Shown: positions 1 to 14,940, counted from the stretch's first letter. The stretch is DNA of 64,000 bases from Ophthalmolycus amberensis (GCA_024529925.1 JAFEUB010000959.1:1037501-1101500), one strand, 5' to 3'. A program made the numbers and translations. Notes: generated by a model from the sequence alone, not told the origin.

Positions 1-2043
1 CCCCTGTCGACGTTCAACGGAGACGCCTGGGAGACCATCAAGCAAACAGAAACAAAATGAAACCAACAGTGCTGATGGAATAGAAATATAGAATGCCGGT
101 ACACTAGGATCTGAAATAGGTTCCCATCCTGGTTCTGACTAACCCTGTGAGAGACTTCCATCTCTATAAATGATACAGAACTCATAGCTCCCTATAGGAT
201 CGTCTTATCCCCGTATGGAAGGTACTCCAGCTGGTCATGGTCACAGATGAACTGATGGGAGCGAATACAAGGCGACTTGTCAGAAAGTGGCAAGAGCTGA
301 TATTATAATAAAGAAGATGAACTAAAGCAGAGAACAAACAGCAGTTATAGTTTACTGGGCTCCTTCTGGCCCAGCTTAATACACTTGATCCATCATCGAC
401 CATGGTAATCAACGGGCGTGCTGGGGTTAATTGAACGTACTAAATTAAAAGATGCTCACCCATCTTACCCTCCCACCACACACACACACACACATATCCC
501 CTCTGAGTCGTAAACAAAGCACAGTAATGGTGGCGGTGGCGTCCTCAGGTTCAACAGCCTCGCCTCGGTCCTTTCTAGCAGGTAGCAGGGCGTGAAGTAT
601 TATCCAGGAGTTATCCTCACTGGTAAACTCAGTCCGCCCATATCAGGAACATGGGGAGTGGGAAAGACAGCAAGGAGGGTCTTTCTGCATCCATCTGAAA
701 GAGATGTATCTCCTGTTCATCTTTAGGAATAGCTGCTTTGCTTCAGATTCCCTTATTGTTAAAAGCCTGTGTGGCTTTACAAGCTCAGAAACATTGGAGG
801 AGGCCACAGGAGTCCAAGCCCAACACCAACAATAATTTACTTTCCATGTGACCGCCAACTCAATCAAAGCCCAAACCTCGATGAGGCAGGAGCCCTCGCA
901 AAGACTCAACAAGCTTTGTAATCAAACTTTCATTTGTCTTTCATGTAAGCTCAGAAAGTAATAATCGCAGCCCATTTCTGTCTAGTCAGTGATAGATATA
1001 CATAAATGCATGAATATATTTTTTGATCTAAAGCAAAGGCTTCTATTTACTGCCACATATTATGCAAATGGCAAAATGCAAATGGTCATTAAAACAGCAG
1101 AGCGGGCCCGTGCTCACTGCGCTGCCACATTGTGCCGATGGCGCTTTCATGTCTAATCAAAGAGGAAAAAGCCAAGTTGCTATCAGTGATATCAAAGGCC
1201 TCGTCTGAAACACAATATAATCTTATATCTATCCCAATTATGGGACTCTTTTTCTTCCATAATAAAAACAACTGGGAGCTCGCTTCAAAGAAAAAGAGAA
1301 ATTGTACAGGCTGTTAGTTGGAGTGTGTGTGATGCAGAGGAACATCAGCACACCAATTTCCGATGAAGATGACATCATGATGAAGCCCCTGAATGCCACA
1401 TGGACACAGTGAGATCCCTGATGGTCCCAAATCTAAAGAGAGCTTCTGAGAAGGGCTTGGTGATGTTCAATTCTAGTTCTGTTATGATACCCGAGTTTCA
1501 GTAGTGAAACAAGATGATACTTTTTTCAATACCATACCAACAAACTGGGAAAAGGCAAAGGTGTCAAATGTCCTAACACATGCTCAAGAATAAACCATAG
1601 TAATGGGACCAGGAACACAATTTGGGAAGAATAAACCAACGAGATGCACAGCTATCAACAGTGGTGCAACGGATCATAAAACTCACGGTTCGGATTGTTT
1701 CACGGATGTGATTCACAGATCACAGATCAGATCAGCACAACAACAAATATTAATCTCTGAAGTCACTGTAAACCATCAACACATTTTTGCAGCCAAAGAA
1801 CACAATTCAAATGATTAGGAAATCAAATCATTTATTTTGACTGATTGATCAAATCTTGTCCTCAGTAGTTTAAATGATGTATCATAAGCAGCATAGAGTA
1901 TTGGGATGTTAAATAGGTCATCTTTCAAAGAACTATTTATTCACGTTTCTCACCAAAAATACATGTTAGAAGGTTATATTTGAACACATCATGATAACAT
2001 TATGATAACGTCTTGAACAATATATGAGCAGAGTGGTGCACTG
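1..2043. other. Unique noncoding DNA, no gene seen
   Basis: No open frame here has coding character and no transposon motif was recognised. A short (CA)n tract lies at 477-494. The block at about 1080-1310 has a non-repetitive, mixed-composition texture that could be a conserved noncoding element, but only alignment with other fish could show that. Confidence 0.5.
477..494. repeat. (CA)n microsatellite
   Basis: About nine uninterrupted CA dinucleotides, a simple-sequence repeat of the kind common in fish DNA. Confidence 0.9.
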
Positions 2044-3940
2044 TGACCAGACAGGCTTTCTTAAGTCACGATTGTCTTCTGGTAATATGCGCCATCTTCT
2101 GCACATTATTCATGCTGCGAAAGATATCGCGTCCCCAAGTACTGTCCTTAGCTGATGCTGAAGAGGCTTTTGATGGGTTGAATGGGATTAGTTGTGGGGA
2201 GTATTGGGAAGATTTTATTAAATTGATTCAGCTACTTTATAAAAATCCTACGGCTATGATTGTTACTAATGGGATTGCTTCTTCCGATTTCACATTACAC
2301 GTTCCTGCCGTCAAGGCTGCCCCTTTAGCCCCTCTTTATCACTTGAACCACTGGTACAAACTCCAAGAGAACACCCATCTATTATTCCAATTACTGTCAA
2401 TGACACCAGTCAAGTCATTTCTTTATATGCTGACGATACTATTTTATATGTTGACATGTTAAGCACCTTTGCAGGTTTCAGTTCCTTGTCAGGTTATAAA
2501 ATAAATTGGACCAAATCAGTTCTTTCACCATTAAATCAACATTTGAAACAGAGCTCCCTACCTTCTGAGATCCCCTTTGTCATACACTTTAAATACCTTG
2601 GAATTTAAATTTTCAATTCCCTTAATACAATCACCTCAAAACACTATATGGGCATTTATAAATACATTGAATCTGACCTTAACAGATGGACTCACAGTTC
2701 AGAAGCGCTACAGACTTGAGTTTCAATTGTGAAGATGGATATTCTACCAAAGGTCAATTTTTTCGCATCTATGTTATCTCCATCTCCACCATCTAATTAT
2801 TGGAACAAACCTCACTCCTTCATTTTGAAGTTCAGATGGGGCGGGAAAGAACCACGGGTTCAAATGTCCACATTACAAAGGCATGAATCTAAAGGTGGTC
2901 TTTCAGTACGTTTTAAATACTATTTTTGGTCTTTTGTCTTGAGACCACTTTCAACCTGCTTGAATCCAGATGCATCAGTATCTTGGAAACCAATTGAAGA
3001 GAATCGTGCCTCACCACGCAGGTTAGAGGACTCTAATATTCCGCTCAAACAATCTAAACTCTGCCATGGCCCAATTATATCTTTTGTATTATCAATATGG
3101 CGCATCGCTGAAAAGGAGACCAAAACAAATCTCAAAAGGCATCCGATACCCCAATTTTTAATAACTGTCTGTTACTCACCGGTGGGATCCCATTTTCATC
3201 AACAACATGGCCAAGAAGCCAACAAGCAAACTAAGATCATCGATCAAAGCATATGGGGTACCATGCAATGATCCTTTGGGATCACATCACCGACATTCTA
3301 TCTTGAACACACAAGGCCAAACTAAGGGACTAGTATCTAAACTGTACTCCTTCTTTTCTGTATCTTCTTACAAACCGCTGTATATTGGACGGGTTTGGAC
3401 TAAAGACCTCGACACTTGACGGAGAACGTGTTATTGGACTGGGATTACATTTGGAAAACCATAACTGAAACCTCTAAAAATCATAATCATCAGCAGATCC
3501 ATCTCAATTTTCTTCACCGAACTTACCTCACACCGAGGAAAAGTTTGTTAATCAAAGTAACTCCATCACCAATATGTCCTCTTTGTACAGAAGGACTTGA
3601 TGGCTCCTTTATGCATGTTTTGGTTTTGTAAAGATGTAACTCCTTTTTGGAAAATGTTCTGAACTATGTAGGTCCATGCATCCCAACTGTATTGCTCCTA
3701 AATGACATGTCCCTGCCAAAATTATCACAGCAACAAAAATGCACCTTACTTACCGGCCTAACAGCCGCAAAAACAATGCTGGCATTGTCCCACACACTCG
3801 ACTATTTACTTTACTATTATTTGTATGTGTATGTATATGTGGGTGTATGTATGTGTATGTGTATGTATGCATGTGTGTATTCATTGTAACTTATGGTTGA
3901 TTTTGAATGCATATCTTGAAAATCAATAAAATGATAACGT
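2044..3940 (+). mobile_element. 5'-truncated L1-type LINE relic (ORF2 reverse transcriptase part)
   Basis: Seen: three-frame reading gives an L1-like order of reverse-transcriptase blocks. DQTGFLKSRLSS starts near 2045, a DAEEAFDG block (equivalent of DAEKAFD) lies near 2152, LLYKNPTAMIVTNGI follows, then RQGCP at 2309-2323 and the YADD catalytic motif at 2426-2437. Further blocks are SGYKINWTKSVLSPLN near 2490, FKYLGI near 2590, KFRWGG near 2830, and a Cys-rich end (CPLCTEGLDGSFMH) near 3575. Known: L1 ORF2 copies RNA at nicked genomic DNA. The copy is dead: frameshifts after the TNGI block and in the 3' third, stops after FKYLGI and near 2718, and no endonuclease domain or ORF1. The 3' end has a TG/TATG-rich stretch and AATAAA near 3927. 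The open frames at 2043-2462 and 2729-3271 are parts of this relic. The exact ends are uncertain by tens of bases. Confidence 0.88.
3822..3885. repeat. TG/TATG-rich simple repeat in the L1 3' end
   Basis: An impure mix of TGTA and TG units close to the L1 3' terminus. It keeps a short frame open on the plus strand, which is not coding. Confidence 0.75.
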
Positions 3941-3994
3941 TGAATAGACCTTTGCCCAATACTCATTTTCACCTGAATGCATCACAATGGAACT

Positions 3995-4070
3995 ATGGAA
4001 CCTCTGTACCAACCTCTGTATGGAACCTCTGTATGGAACCTCTGTACCAACCTCTGTATGGAACCTCTGT
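3995..4070 (+). repeat. Short tandem repeat, 12-13 bp units, six copies
   Basis: Two unit types alternate: ATGGAACCTCTGT (13 bp) and ACCAACCTCTGT (12 bp), in the order 13,12,13,13,12,13. The shared core is CCTCTGT. It lies just downstream of the L1 3' end. No function is evident. Confidence 0.9.
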
Positions 4071-7000
4071 GCTTTAGCCGTTTGCGTTGCTGCTACCGTT
4101 ACTAGCTCTGCTCTTGTCAACTTCAACATGGATTTGCAGTTCACAATGTAACATTATCAAAGATTGGCAACTAGAGAACATAAATACTGATGTCCTGATA
4201 GAATATGTTTCTACAAAAAATCGGGCGATAACATTCGGCAGTAAAATTGTATTTCACACTATGATGGTTAAACTGTGTAATTAATCCGCGGTTCACATGC
4301 GTGGTGAACTGCGAGGAGGGATTCATATGGATAACAGATCGATACTGGTCCACTAGCTTTCAAGGTTTTTGTGTTCGCTGAATCAAGACGAGCAAAACAG
4401 AGAATTAAAACGGCAAGTGGTGTCCATCAAGCTATCCTGTTGGACAGATACAAAATATCAAGAACACGACCTTTCATCTGGAGTATAGACTGTTGGTGTA
4501 GTGAGAGAGCGTTTCTCTTTTGTGTCTAAATACTGACTTCTGCTAACCGTTTCATAGCAAAGCTGATCCACTTTGCCTGAAACAAAGACCACCTCTACTA
4601 ACATCAGGCACTACTTCACACAGCAAATGGAACGTATTCAATGAGTGTTGTGTTTAGGCCGTCAACTCCAAACGAAAAGACTCAATTTGTCTCGGTAAAG
4701 TTCATAAAAATATCAGTTTACAAAGAGTGGGGCGTGAAGATGACATTATGTTGTCTTACTAAGGGAGACAGAACAAAAATAAATGGTTTGAGAACCACTG
4801 GGCGAGTCAATCTGGATGGAAGTCACAGCCAACAGGATTTCAGCTTGAGTGGGAAGAAAAAGAAAAGTCACTTGTTCTGCTGTATTTGTTAATTCCCAAA
4901 GACTCCCGCAGTCCTTGTCTCTGCCCACTCCCTCTGCTGACCTGAGGAGACTAGGTGAAGACCGCCATGTGTGTCTTCAAAAACACATGGAGTCACCAGC
5001 GGCTTCTCTTCCACTGACAGCCTGGACAACTTCGTTAGTTAAGAGTTTCAGGACAGAAGGGCAACTGACTCATGAAACTGGCTGAAGTGTCTACAGTGGT
5101 GGGCGGTCAGTGTTTGGCGTCCAAATTCGACAGAAAAGTATGTTCCTCACCTCCTTCCACGCTTGCTCCATTTGACCAAATTTGGATTTTCTGTCTCCAG
5201 TAAGATAACAGCGAGCAGTGGACCAAGACTCCAGGATTGAAACCATCCCCTCAGGCCCCTGTGCATCACAAACACAGCCAGGATTTTCTGTTGTCCATAT
5301 TCTAAACTGTCTGTACAGCCTGTAGAGAAGAAATTTTCACTGGACTAGTAAAACACACTATGGTAACCACATCTCCAATCTCTCATTAAATAAACATTGA
5401 AGAGAGCCTCTGCAATGACTTCAGCGCATCCTGGTCCCCTAAACATTATGTACTAAATCTCATTGTCAATTACATTTCAAGGCAAATGTATTTTCTACTG
5501 GATTGGTCAACATAAACTAACGTAAAACCATCCTTATTTTAAGCCAAAACACAACGTCTTACGAAACCTAACCAAGTAGTTTTGTTATCTAAACCGAAGT
5601 AGATTTTGTGAATAAACATTACTACGTAGTTTTACATATTGGCAGCTTGGGGGCAAAAGTGTAGTCTTCCTGTAACCTGTACAGCTGGCAGATCTGTGGC
5701 ATTACAAACTGCTAGAGGGAGAAGCACAGGAGGAGGCAATGATGGGGGGAGCAACACCTCGCCACCGGCGCTCTGCAGCTCTACACTGAGGCTTAAGGAA
5801 AAAGCAAACACAGGGAAGCAATGATTACATATTGAGATGCATTTCCATTATTTGGATATCCCGGTTGATTTCTGTATTGACATATCCTTGAGTGTTGTCG
5901 GCCTAAATATTCCCGCGTGTTCTTGCATTAAAAGCCCAGCTGTCAACCATTTCATGTAATTTAACAGCCTCGGGATTCCTTTCTGTCACACAACTGTCCT
6001 GATGAAATCTCTATGACTGAAAATGTTTCTATATTGTTGCATACTTGCATTGAACACAGGTGTGCAGAGACTTCCTTTCAACATATTTGATATTTCTTGT
6101 GTTCGTGCATGTGTGTTCTTAGCAGTGTTGGGACTTCACCATGTGGTTGGAACAAAGGGAGCAGATATTTTGGGTCTACAGGGTAGTCAACAGCCTGATT
6201 TGAGTTAAGGCTTACCTGCGTGTGACTTTTCATCCAAACTCAACACTGGGGTCTCATTGGATAAGGGCCACAGGCTCCACAGAGGTTCCCTCTGATGTCA
6301 CAAAATCTATAAAACTCTGCGCCACCTCTAGCTCTGGGCCGTCTCGTCCGACTCAAGTTGATGAAAGGAGGCACAACAACGTTGTTGCTTTTGAAGAAAG
6401 ACCTATGTCATAGTCTTTACTTTGCTGGACGAACAATAGACAATCTGGGTTTGTTTTGGATCCTGAAGGAGAGAACAGATAACTTCTATGTCCCGATCTC
6501 TCCCTGTCGTAAGGATGAGAATTCCCTTAACTTCCGAGGAATCCTCTCTGCCACACAGAGGATTTATCGCTGTGCAGCTTGAAGCTCCGGATCCCGGAAG
6601 AACCACATCGACCACCCTGAAGTCGTCTCAGAGTAAGAGGCTTGTGTCTGGGCAGAGATAGGTCATAGTGTGTTTATTACCTTGTTTTGTTCTAAGTTTA
6701 CTGTACTGTTATAACCGAATTCCGTTAGTGCTGTTTATAAACTACGGTGTGTTCCATACTGCTGCAATAGTGTTGTGTGAGATCAGTCACCACGAGTGAA
6801 GTTGGTAATTGTGACTTTATCAGTTAAATGACCAAAACTTGCCGACTCTAAGTTCGCAGTCGGGTTTCTGTGTGATAAAGTAACAGCGTCCGTATTTTAC
6901 TGCGGCAGTGAGGACCTGCCTTGCTTTGAGGGTTCTTTTGTTTTGTTTGGTTTTGTTTTTCTCTTTGTTTCTTTGCCTTTTTGTTTGACTAACCCACACA

Positions 7001-7183
7001 CACACTGACACACACTTACAGGTTTTGCTACCTACAGTATCTCAGACACACGTGGTGTGTAAACGCGTCCTCTATCGTGGTCTTGCGCCATTTTGTAGTC
7101 TCGCGTGGCATGGTCACGTACGAGACTAGATCTGCCATTTTTGGGTGGTGCCCCGTTATTATGAATAATTGTTAATAATATTA
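4071..7183. other. Noncoding stretch, no recognised element
   Basis: No gene or transposon protein motif was recognised. A promoter-like pairing occurs: ATTGG near 6257 and TATAAAA near 6309, about 50 bp apart, with a short frame downstream. This could be chance or part of an unrecognised LTR. No paired LTR or primer-binding site was found. Confidence 0.4.
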
Positions 7184-7211
7184 TTGACATCAATAATTCT
7201 ATTGATGTCAA
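7184..7211. repeat. Perfect 12-bp inverted repeat (hairpin)
   Basis: TTGACATCAATA at 7184-7195 is the exact reverse complement of 7200-7211, with a 4-base spacer ATTC. Surrounding DNA is AT-rich. It could be a small hairpin, the fold of an unknown mobile element, or chance. Confidence 0.85.
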
Positions 7212-7310
7212 AAGGTAAACCCCAATGAACAAAGGGTTTGAAGATTGTTTTGAAGTTGCCCTTAACACCTGACAAAGTGGGAGTAAACCTGCTTCCCCTA
7301 GGAACTACAA

Positions 7311-7326
7311 TTATTATTATTATTAT
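7311..7326. repeat. (ATT)n microsatellite
   Basis: About five ATT units. Confidence 0.85.
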
Positions 7327-9789
7327 AGGTAACGTTCAACTAATCTGATCAGAATGAGCTCATAGTTAAAACAACTCAAAGGGAATCAGGCATAGAACGA
7401 GACGCACACACACATACACAGTCTGTCCATCACTTAAACACAGGATAAGGGACGTGTTAGTGCAGGTCCAGCAGCTGAGTGCTGATGCGTGCTGTACAGC
7501 CTGAGCAGGAACTCAAGGCAGGCTTTGACCGACCTGTGATGTGTTTTGTCAAAAGGAACAGGTCTGTGCACTTCTTTCTGTGTGTGTGTCGCCATAGTTT
7601 TGCTGATGTTTGTGCAGCTATATACAGCTCCATCAATACCCAGGGGGGCTGGCTGAACTACTTGTCACACTTCTATGGCTGACATAACTTTTGTACAGCA
7701 TCACAGTACATATCCATGGCCTCATGATCATCACCTGCTGTAAGTGCTCCAAGGCTACTGTTACAACACACACCCCTGCCCTTTTTAGTACTAGTATATT
7801 AGTATCATAGTACTGTCATATCCACCTACCTCATGGATATAAAGCATTCTATATTCCATATTTATCCCAGCATCCTTTGGACCTTTGCACTATTGACTTC
7901 CTGTTTACTAATTATTTTTGTATTAATGTGTGTGTATGTATGTATGTATGTATGTATGTATGTATGTATGTATGTATGTATATATATACTTTTTCCAGAA
8001 TACAGCTTTTCCAGCAGCTCCAGGCTATTTCCTATCACCTCCTTCCCTGTTGTTATTTACCTTGTGCTGTGCGTTGTAGTCAGTTTGTTTGTTCATTTTC
8101 AGCAGTGTAAATCTAAACAAGCTCAGAGCTCAGCCGGCCAGCCGACGGAAACTGTGGGGAAACCGTACAAAATACGCCATCAGTTTATAAAGAAAGACTG
8201 GTTAGGGTTAGCCCTCTGTTAAAGACTGTCAACCTGTCTGGAGTGTTCCAGTGGAGGCTTGGAAAAGACAATAACTTAATTTAAAAAAAAGGGAGAGAGA
8301 GGTTTGAAAGTGATACAAGGAATCACTGCCAACTTATTTATTTCTATTTAGCAATTCTAAAAATCCTTGTCTTTGTTGATTAATGATTCACTTTCTTCTT
8401 TTATCAATTCAATAACAATCAAGTCTAAAGTGAAAAATGCCCAGAGTCCAAGCTGAATAACCTCAAAGCTCAAATGAGCTGTTTCTCTTAATTACCAAAG
8501 CAATTAATCACTTTATTCTTTTACTATCAATCTTCTGTCAATCGACGAACTGTTTTCAGTACTTTGTTTGTTTTGTCAAATAGTTGAGAAAATACAACAA
8601 TTTCATGAAGTTGAACCTGTTTTTAATTAAACACGCGGAAATCCTGGCATTGGATTTTTCTTTAAACTCACATGACTTAATGGCTTTTTGCTGAGCTATC
8701 AGCCACATTTACCCAGCACTGCACCTTGGAATGCCACTTGATTTCCATAATGGCCCCATGGCTCCCCAGTATTGATTACAGCTTACAGCAAACCTTCCAC
8801 CACCAGCAGCAGCAAAACTCAATTTTACAAGATTGAGCCAACTCGCAGTGATTATGCATATGAAACATAAGAAAGAGCTGGGAGTGAGGAAGACAGACAG
8901 CGAGATACAAATGAGACGAAGGAAAGGAGAGGAAGAGAAGCAGCTGCCTGGCTGAGAGTAATGAAGGAGAACAAGTCGACTCTGATTGGAGTGGAGTGGG
9001 GAGTGTGTAGTACGTGTGAGTGAGACCGGTCTGTCCCTATTGATTTCACTGTGCAGTTGTACAGCCAATGACAGCCATACTGTAACTGAGTGAAGCTGTG
9101 ATTTTTAGCATCCAATAATGTAAAACAGCAATGATCTGATGAGGCCGTTCTCCTGCAAGGCTCGATGAACAACAGGGAAGAGCAGGCAACTTCCTTGCGG
9201 CCTCTGAGAGTCGGCCAATATCCACTGTGTCTGTTAGTCTGTTGTGTATTTTATTCCTAACTTATTGGGACGTTTTCACTTCATTTAACATGGTCTGTAC
9301 CTTCATTTCTGAACAACTCCTCAGTACTAATAATAGGGACGATAGAGTGGTCCTTTGGTACACTTCCAATTAATCAATTCCAATGAACTTATTGAATATT
9401 TTAGCCTGAGTACAGCAGGTCAGCTGTACATGCAACAATGTAAATGTTTGCTACAGGCAAACATACCATCAACTTATGGAGAATTTTCCTAAAGAAATAA
9501 ATAATTTAATATTTACTTGAGATTTTTTCTTTCAAGAAATGTCAAATACATCCAGGAACAGTCTATTTCCAGCTTAGCTCATTTTAGTAATGAAGCACCC
9601 TAGTGGGAAAATCAATTGATGGTGAAACCCATAAAGCACTAAAACAACCATTCATGGATCCCCAACTTGAGCCCAAAATTAGAAGAAATAAATCAAACCA
9701 ACATACCAGAAATATGACCATCATTTGGATGGAGAAAGGCGAATAGTGTCACCATTTTCTCAGCAGCATGTGCTGCAATATCAGCATCC
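7327..9789. other. Noncoding stretch with one microsatellite
   Basis: Apart from the (GTAT)n tract at 7931-7988, no element was identified. The frames at 7833-8222 and 7877-8110 run through that microsatellite and give Cys/Met/Tyr/Val repeats, an artefact. The minus frames at 8709-9172 have no recognised domain. Confidence 0.45.
7931..7988. repeat. (GTAT)n microsatellite
   Basis: About twelve tandem GTAT units ending in a short TA run. Confidence 0.95.
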
Positions 9790-9988
9790 TGTTCCTGGTT
9801 TCAGGCTTTCAACCAGATGTTGGAACCTGGCTGAAGGGATTTGCTCCCATTCAGCCACAAAAGCATCAGTGGGGTCCAACACTGATGCTGGGCAATTAGG
9901 CCTGGCTCATAGACGGCATTACAGTTCATCCCAAAGTTGTTAGACGGGGTTGTGGTCATGAAAAACAGCCTCAGACCAAAAGGATAGA
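9790..9988 (-). pseudogene. Tc1/mariner transposase C-terminal relic with internal deletion
   Basis: Seen: the minus strand near 9950-9925 reads HDHNPV, stop, QLWDEL, which matches the Tc1 motif D.NP.E.LWDEL. In a neighbouring frame ARPN, DPTDAFVAEWEQIPSARF and QHLVESL follow down to about 9800. Known: Tc1-family transposases end with this DDE/D-associated block and cut and paste at TA sites. At about 9959 the relic jumps from the LWDEL region to sequence resembling a more upstream part of the element (AAAAACAGCCTCAGACC), which implies an internal deletion. Stops and frameshifts make it nonfunctional. Terminal inverted repeats were not confirmed. Confidence 0.75.
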
Positions 9989-12605
9989 AAGTATGTGGAC
10001 TGAGATGTCCACACAGAGGACAGAGCTGGAGCTTTTACTCTTCTAGGTGCCAAACAAATTGGGACATCAAAACTTGGATTTAGTTTATGCACCTATGTGC
10101 TGTAACACCATTGGTATCACTTCCTCAATTTGTGTATCCCCACTTGGATTGATGTGCATGTTTGGAGCTAAAGAAGACAATAAGCAATACCCTTTTCCAT
10201 CCATTTTCCCACTGAGGCAAAGGATTCAGTGTTTCAAAAGGCTGGAATTTAGAGCAGAGATGGGCAACAACGTGTGAGACAGAGCCATGTGTCACAGCAG
10301 CTGATTTCACTGATAACCCTCCAACCAAAGAGGAGGTAAAAGTAATCAGTGAAATAAGCCTCTGTGGCATTTGCTTGAAATGAAAATCTGCAGAGCATGA
10401 GCGCCCATCACTGATTCAACATGCCTGATGAGGGGGGGGGGGGGGCTGGGGACAACGATGTTTACTGCAATGAAACAAGAGTGGTTTGCAGAGCTAGTTT
10501 GAATCCTGCACTTTAATCCATCATCCAGCCCCAGTGGAGGAGGAGGAGATATATCATGCTAATTCTGCCTGGGTTCTGATTTAAACCATGAAATATGAAC
10601 CCAATGTAAAATGAACACACACCAAACATACAAATACTTATTTTAGCATATACACGTACCTGTATAAAACCTTGTGAAAATGTTGCAGCAGAGTCAGTTT
10701 AGTTAATTGGCTTCACAAAGACAAGTGTGATATAATGTAGATTGAATATAAGATTGAATATCTACGATGAGAAGACTATTTCAGGACAAACTCCCACATC
10801 CTGTCTATCCACTCGGGAGAAGATCAGTGTCGATTTGGTCACAAAGGAATACGTCTCACCTAAGTGGCCTATTGAAGTTTGTTGAGTTCTGCTTTAATGG
10901 TTTCATTGCTGCCCCTAGTGGCCGATGTGGAAGAGCCACTGAACTCACAAACTGGATTTGCAATGAGCATTTTTCGCCTTTTGACCACAATGAGCAGGAA
11001 GTCGACGGTAGCTTGGCACAACAGAAAGTGGCTAAGAGAAAGTTACTTGAAAACAAAAACATTTGATTTTTATGCTTTTTCCTGCTTTGAGAAAGTCTGT
11101 TTTAAGAGGAAAGACTTCCAGGATGAGGACTAAGTGGCTGGTTAGCCAAATGTACATCTGGTTCACTTCCCCACCTCTGATAAAGTGCAGTGCACAGCCA
11201 TTTCACTCAACCTTTCAATGGGTTGCATCCAAAACTGTCTCCAAGGCAATGGCTCTGACAGTCCTGAATTACTTCTGAACTTACTTCACATCCCAGTGCC
11301 CCAGGTTAATGCACTTAATTACATCTTGGAGACCAGTTTCATGTCTGACTATGCGCACAAGAACTGCTCTGAGGGAATGCAGGACACACACAGTCGCCAT
11401 CTTGCTCACAAGAACATGGATTTAAATGCAAATACATGAGCACTCTGTCAAAAAAGTGAAAGAAGTCATGTTTAGTGTCCCTGACAAGTTCTCATTGTCT
11501 TCATACACCTCATTGTGTTTGGCCAAAAGCCTAACCTGGTTCCAGACCTCCTGAGTCACCCCCAAGTCTCTCACTGTTCAGGGATTCAGACTGGTCTGGT
11601 GCTGTTCTCTCTGGCGACTGCATCTTCCTACATAATTAGCTAGCTATATTCATAGTAGTGACATAAATTGGCCATGAAAATGTGCCATGTATGGATGGGA
11701 TCGATGCAGCAGTTCAGGTTGTTGTGAGTCGACTTACAGAAATAACAACTCTGACTTCTTTACCGGCTCCCGGGGACCACTTCCAACTGAAAAGGCTAAC
11801 AGTGGGACGGACACATCACTCAAATAAAATCCGCCAAAGTTCTCCTCTCAGACGGGTCTTGGAGGAGTAGTGCTCGCACTGGCGCTCGCGCTCGCCTGTT
11901 GAGACTTCTCCTGACGAGGACGCGCAAGCTCGGGGCCCCGAGCTGAATCTATTTGAGGACGCTGATTGGCTAAATTGTATGTCACTCATTTATATCTTTA
12001 ATCAGCAATTGGCACGCCCCATGGTCCTCTATTGGCCAGCCGCCACTGCTAAACACTGATATTAGACCTAGTGGCACAGTAGAACAGAGATTACACGCGG
12101 TAAAAGTGGTGTCAAGACATCATCTACATGCAAGGGTGTGATAGAGCTCCAATCAGTTCCTAGTAAACCAGATCCGGCAGGTGACCCGAATCGGACCAGG
12201 TCCAAACAGTATTTACTCTCGTTGATTCAGATCGGGGTCCGTTAACAGTCTCTCATTGCTGGTTTTCTATCATCAGTCTTTGTTAAAGGCAAACATGTTC
12301 CTGGTGTTCACTCTCATTACGCATGGTGGTTTGGAGCGTGTGCCCCTTCCTTGTTGAAACATTAGTAGATCCAGCATCCAGCAGCTAAAGTGAACAGCCC
12401 CGCTGCGGACAACATGCTCAAGTCTACAGAGCCCTGAAGCTCCGCCCCCGCTGCTACACAGAGCGCTTTTTGCTAATTTATTCAAAGTTTATTGAAATGG
12501 GATGTGTCGTGTGACCAAATTGCACCAATGTATCTACCTATCCCTAGAGTTAGATATGTCTAAGCTGAGCTGTAGACTAGAAGGTGTTGATGTGACATTA
12601 CTTGT
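9989..12605. other. Noncoding stretch, including a CpG-rich patch
   Basis: No gene recognised. There is a run of about 14 G at 10432-10445. A CpG-rich patch at about 11870-12260 contains repeated GCTCGC-like words and a CCAAT-type ATTGG. It could be a decayed transposon or LTR, but no ends were found. Confidence 0.4.
10432..10445. repeat. Poly-G tract
   Basis: About 14 consecutive G on the plus strand; length is prone to sequencing error. Confidence 0.9.
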
Positions 12606-12690
12606 CAGCCTTGTGACCAACTGGCGACCTGTCCAGGGTGTGCTCTCTGTTCCTCTTGCCCAGTGCATGCTGGGACTGTAAAGCCTATTC
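12606..12690 (+). repeat. Dispersed fish repeat fragment (LINE/SINE 3' tail type)
   Basis: The words CAACTGGCGACCTGTCCAGG and GTGCATGCTGGGACTG resemble a very common fish repeat tail that normally ends in a GATGGATGG run. A matching piece with GATGGATGGGTGGATG lies about 200 bp downstream (about 12886-12915), so the tail may have been split or diverged. Family recognised from memory only; RTE/Rex3-like is a guess. Confidence 0.45.
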
Positions 12691-12915
12691 ACCGAATTAC
12701 CTTTTCACAAAAGCTGTGATCCTTTCATTTTGCTCACTTTCACATGTTTCACCAGTGAAATCAAAGGCCGTACCAGTGACCCATGCATTAACTCTGTAGG
12801 ACTTGCAAATGTATCGGAAATTGTGAAACATAGTGCCACAGAAATGTGTGATATGCAGCGAAGCAGAGGTTTAGTCACAATAAGCATGTACATAGACGAT
12901 GGATGGGTGGATGTT

Positions 12916-14493
<1,578 letters not shown>

Positions 14494-14549
14494 TTTCTTC
14501 CATGTGGATTGACTATGTTGTAATTATATAAAGTTCATTCTGTACACAT

Positions 14550-14625
14550 CACATCTATTGCACTTCTGTCCGTCCTGGAAGAGGGATCCCTCCTCTGTTG
14601 CTCTCTGAGGTTTCTTCCTAGTTAC
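14550..14625 (+). repeat. Fragment of a dispersed fish repeat
   Basis: The words TCCGTCCTGGAAGAGGGATC and CCTCTGTTGCTCTCTGAGG match, from memory, a widespread fish repeat that usually precedes a LINE-like 3' end. Only this fragment is visible; the family name is not known. Confidence 0.45.
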
Positions 14626-14940
14626 ACTTTACTACTAAACGTGAATCCAATGCAGCGGAATACAGTTACAGTTTATCAGAAAATGGAACTGTAGCAGCAG
14701 AAGATAAATAGCTTCATTTAGCTCAAGCCCTGAGGAAAGTGATCAGCCTGAGGGAGAAGGAACCACTGGTCCTCCTGTCAATGAGACATGGAAGTGATGC
14801 AGAGTGACATCAATATACTGAAAATGTTACTTCAGTTCGAAGTTCATTCATAAAGTAGTCAAAAGCAACATTTCGTCTCTCTTTTCAAAATGCAAAATAT
14901 AAAGTTATGTATTAAAGAGTCAAGAAGATTATTGTTTTTT

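Noticed and set aside
6251..6320. Host promoter from an ATTGG and TATAAAA pair
   Set aside because: No downstream gene, no CpG island and no paired LTR; kept only as a remark.
7833..8222. 129-codon plus frame
   Set aside because: Crosses the (GTAT)n microsatellite; no domain outside it.
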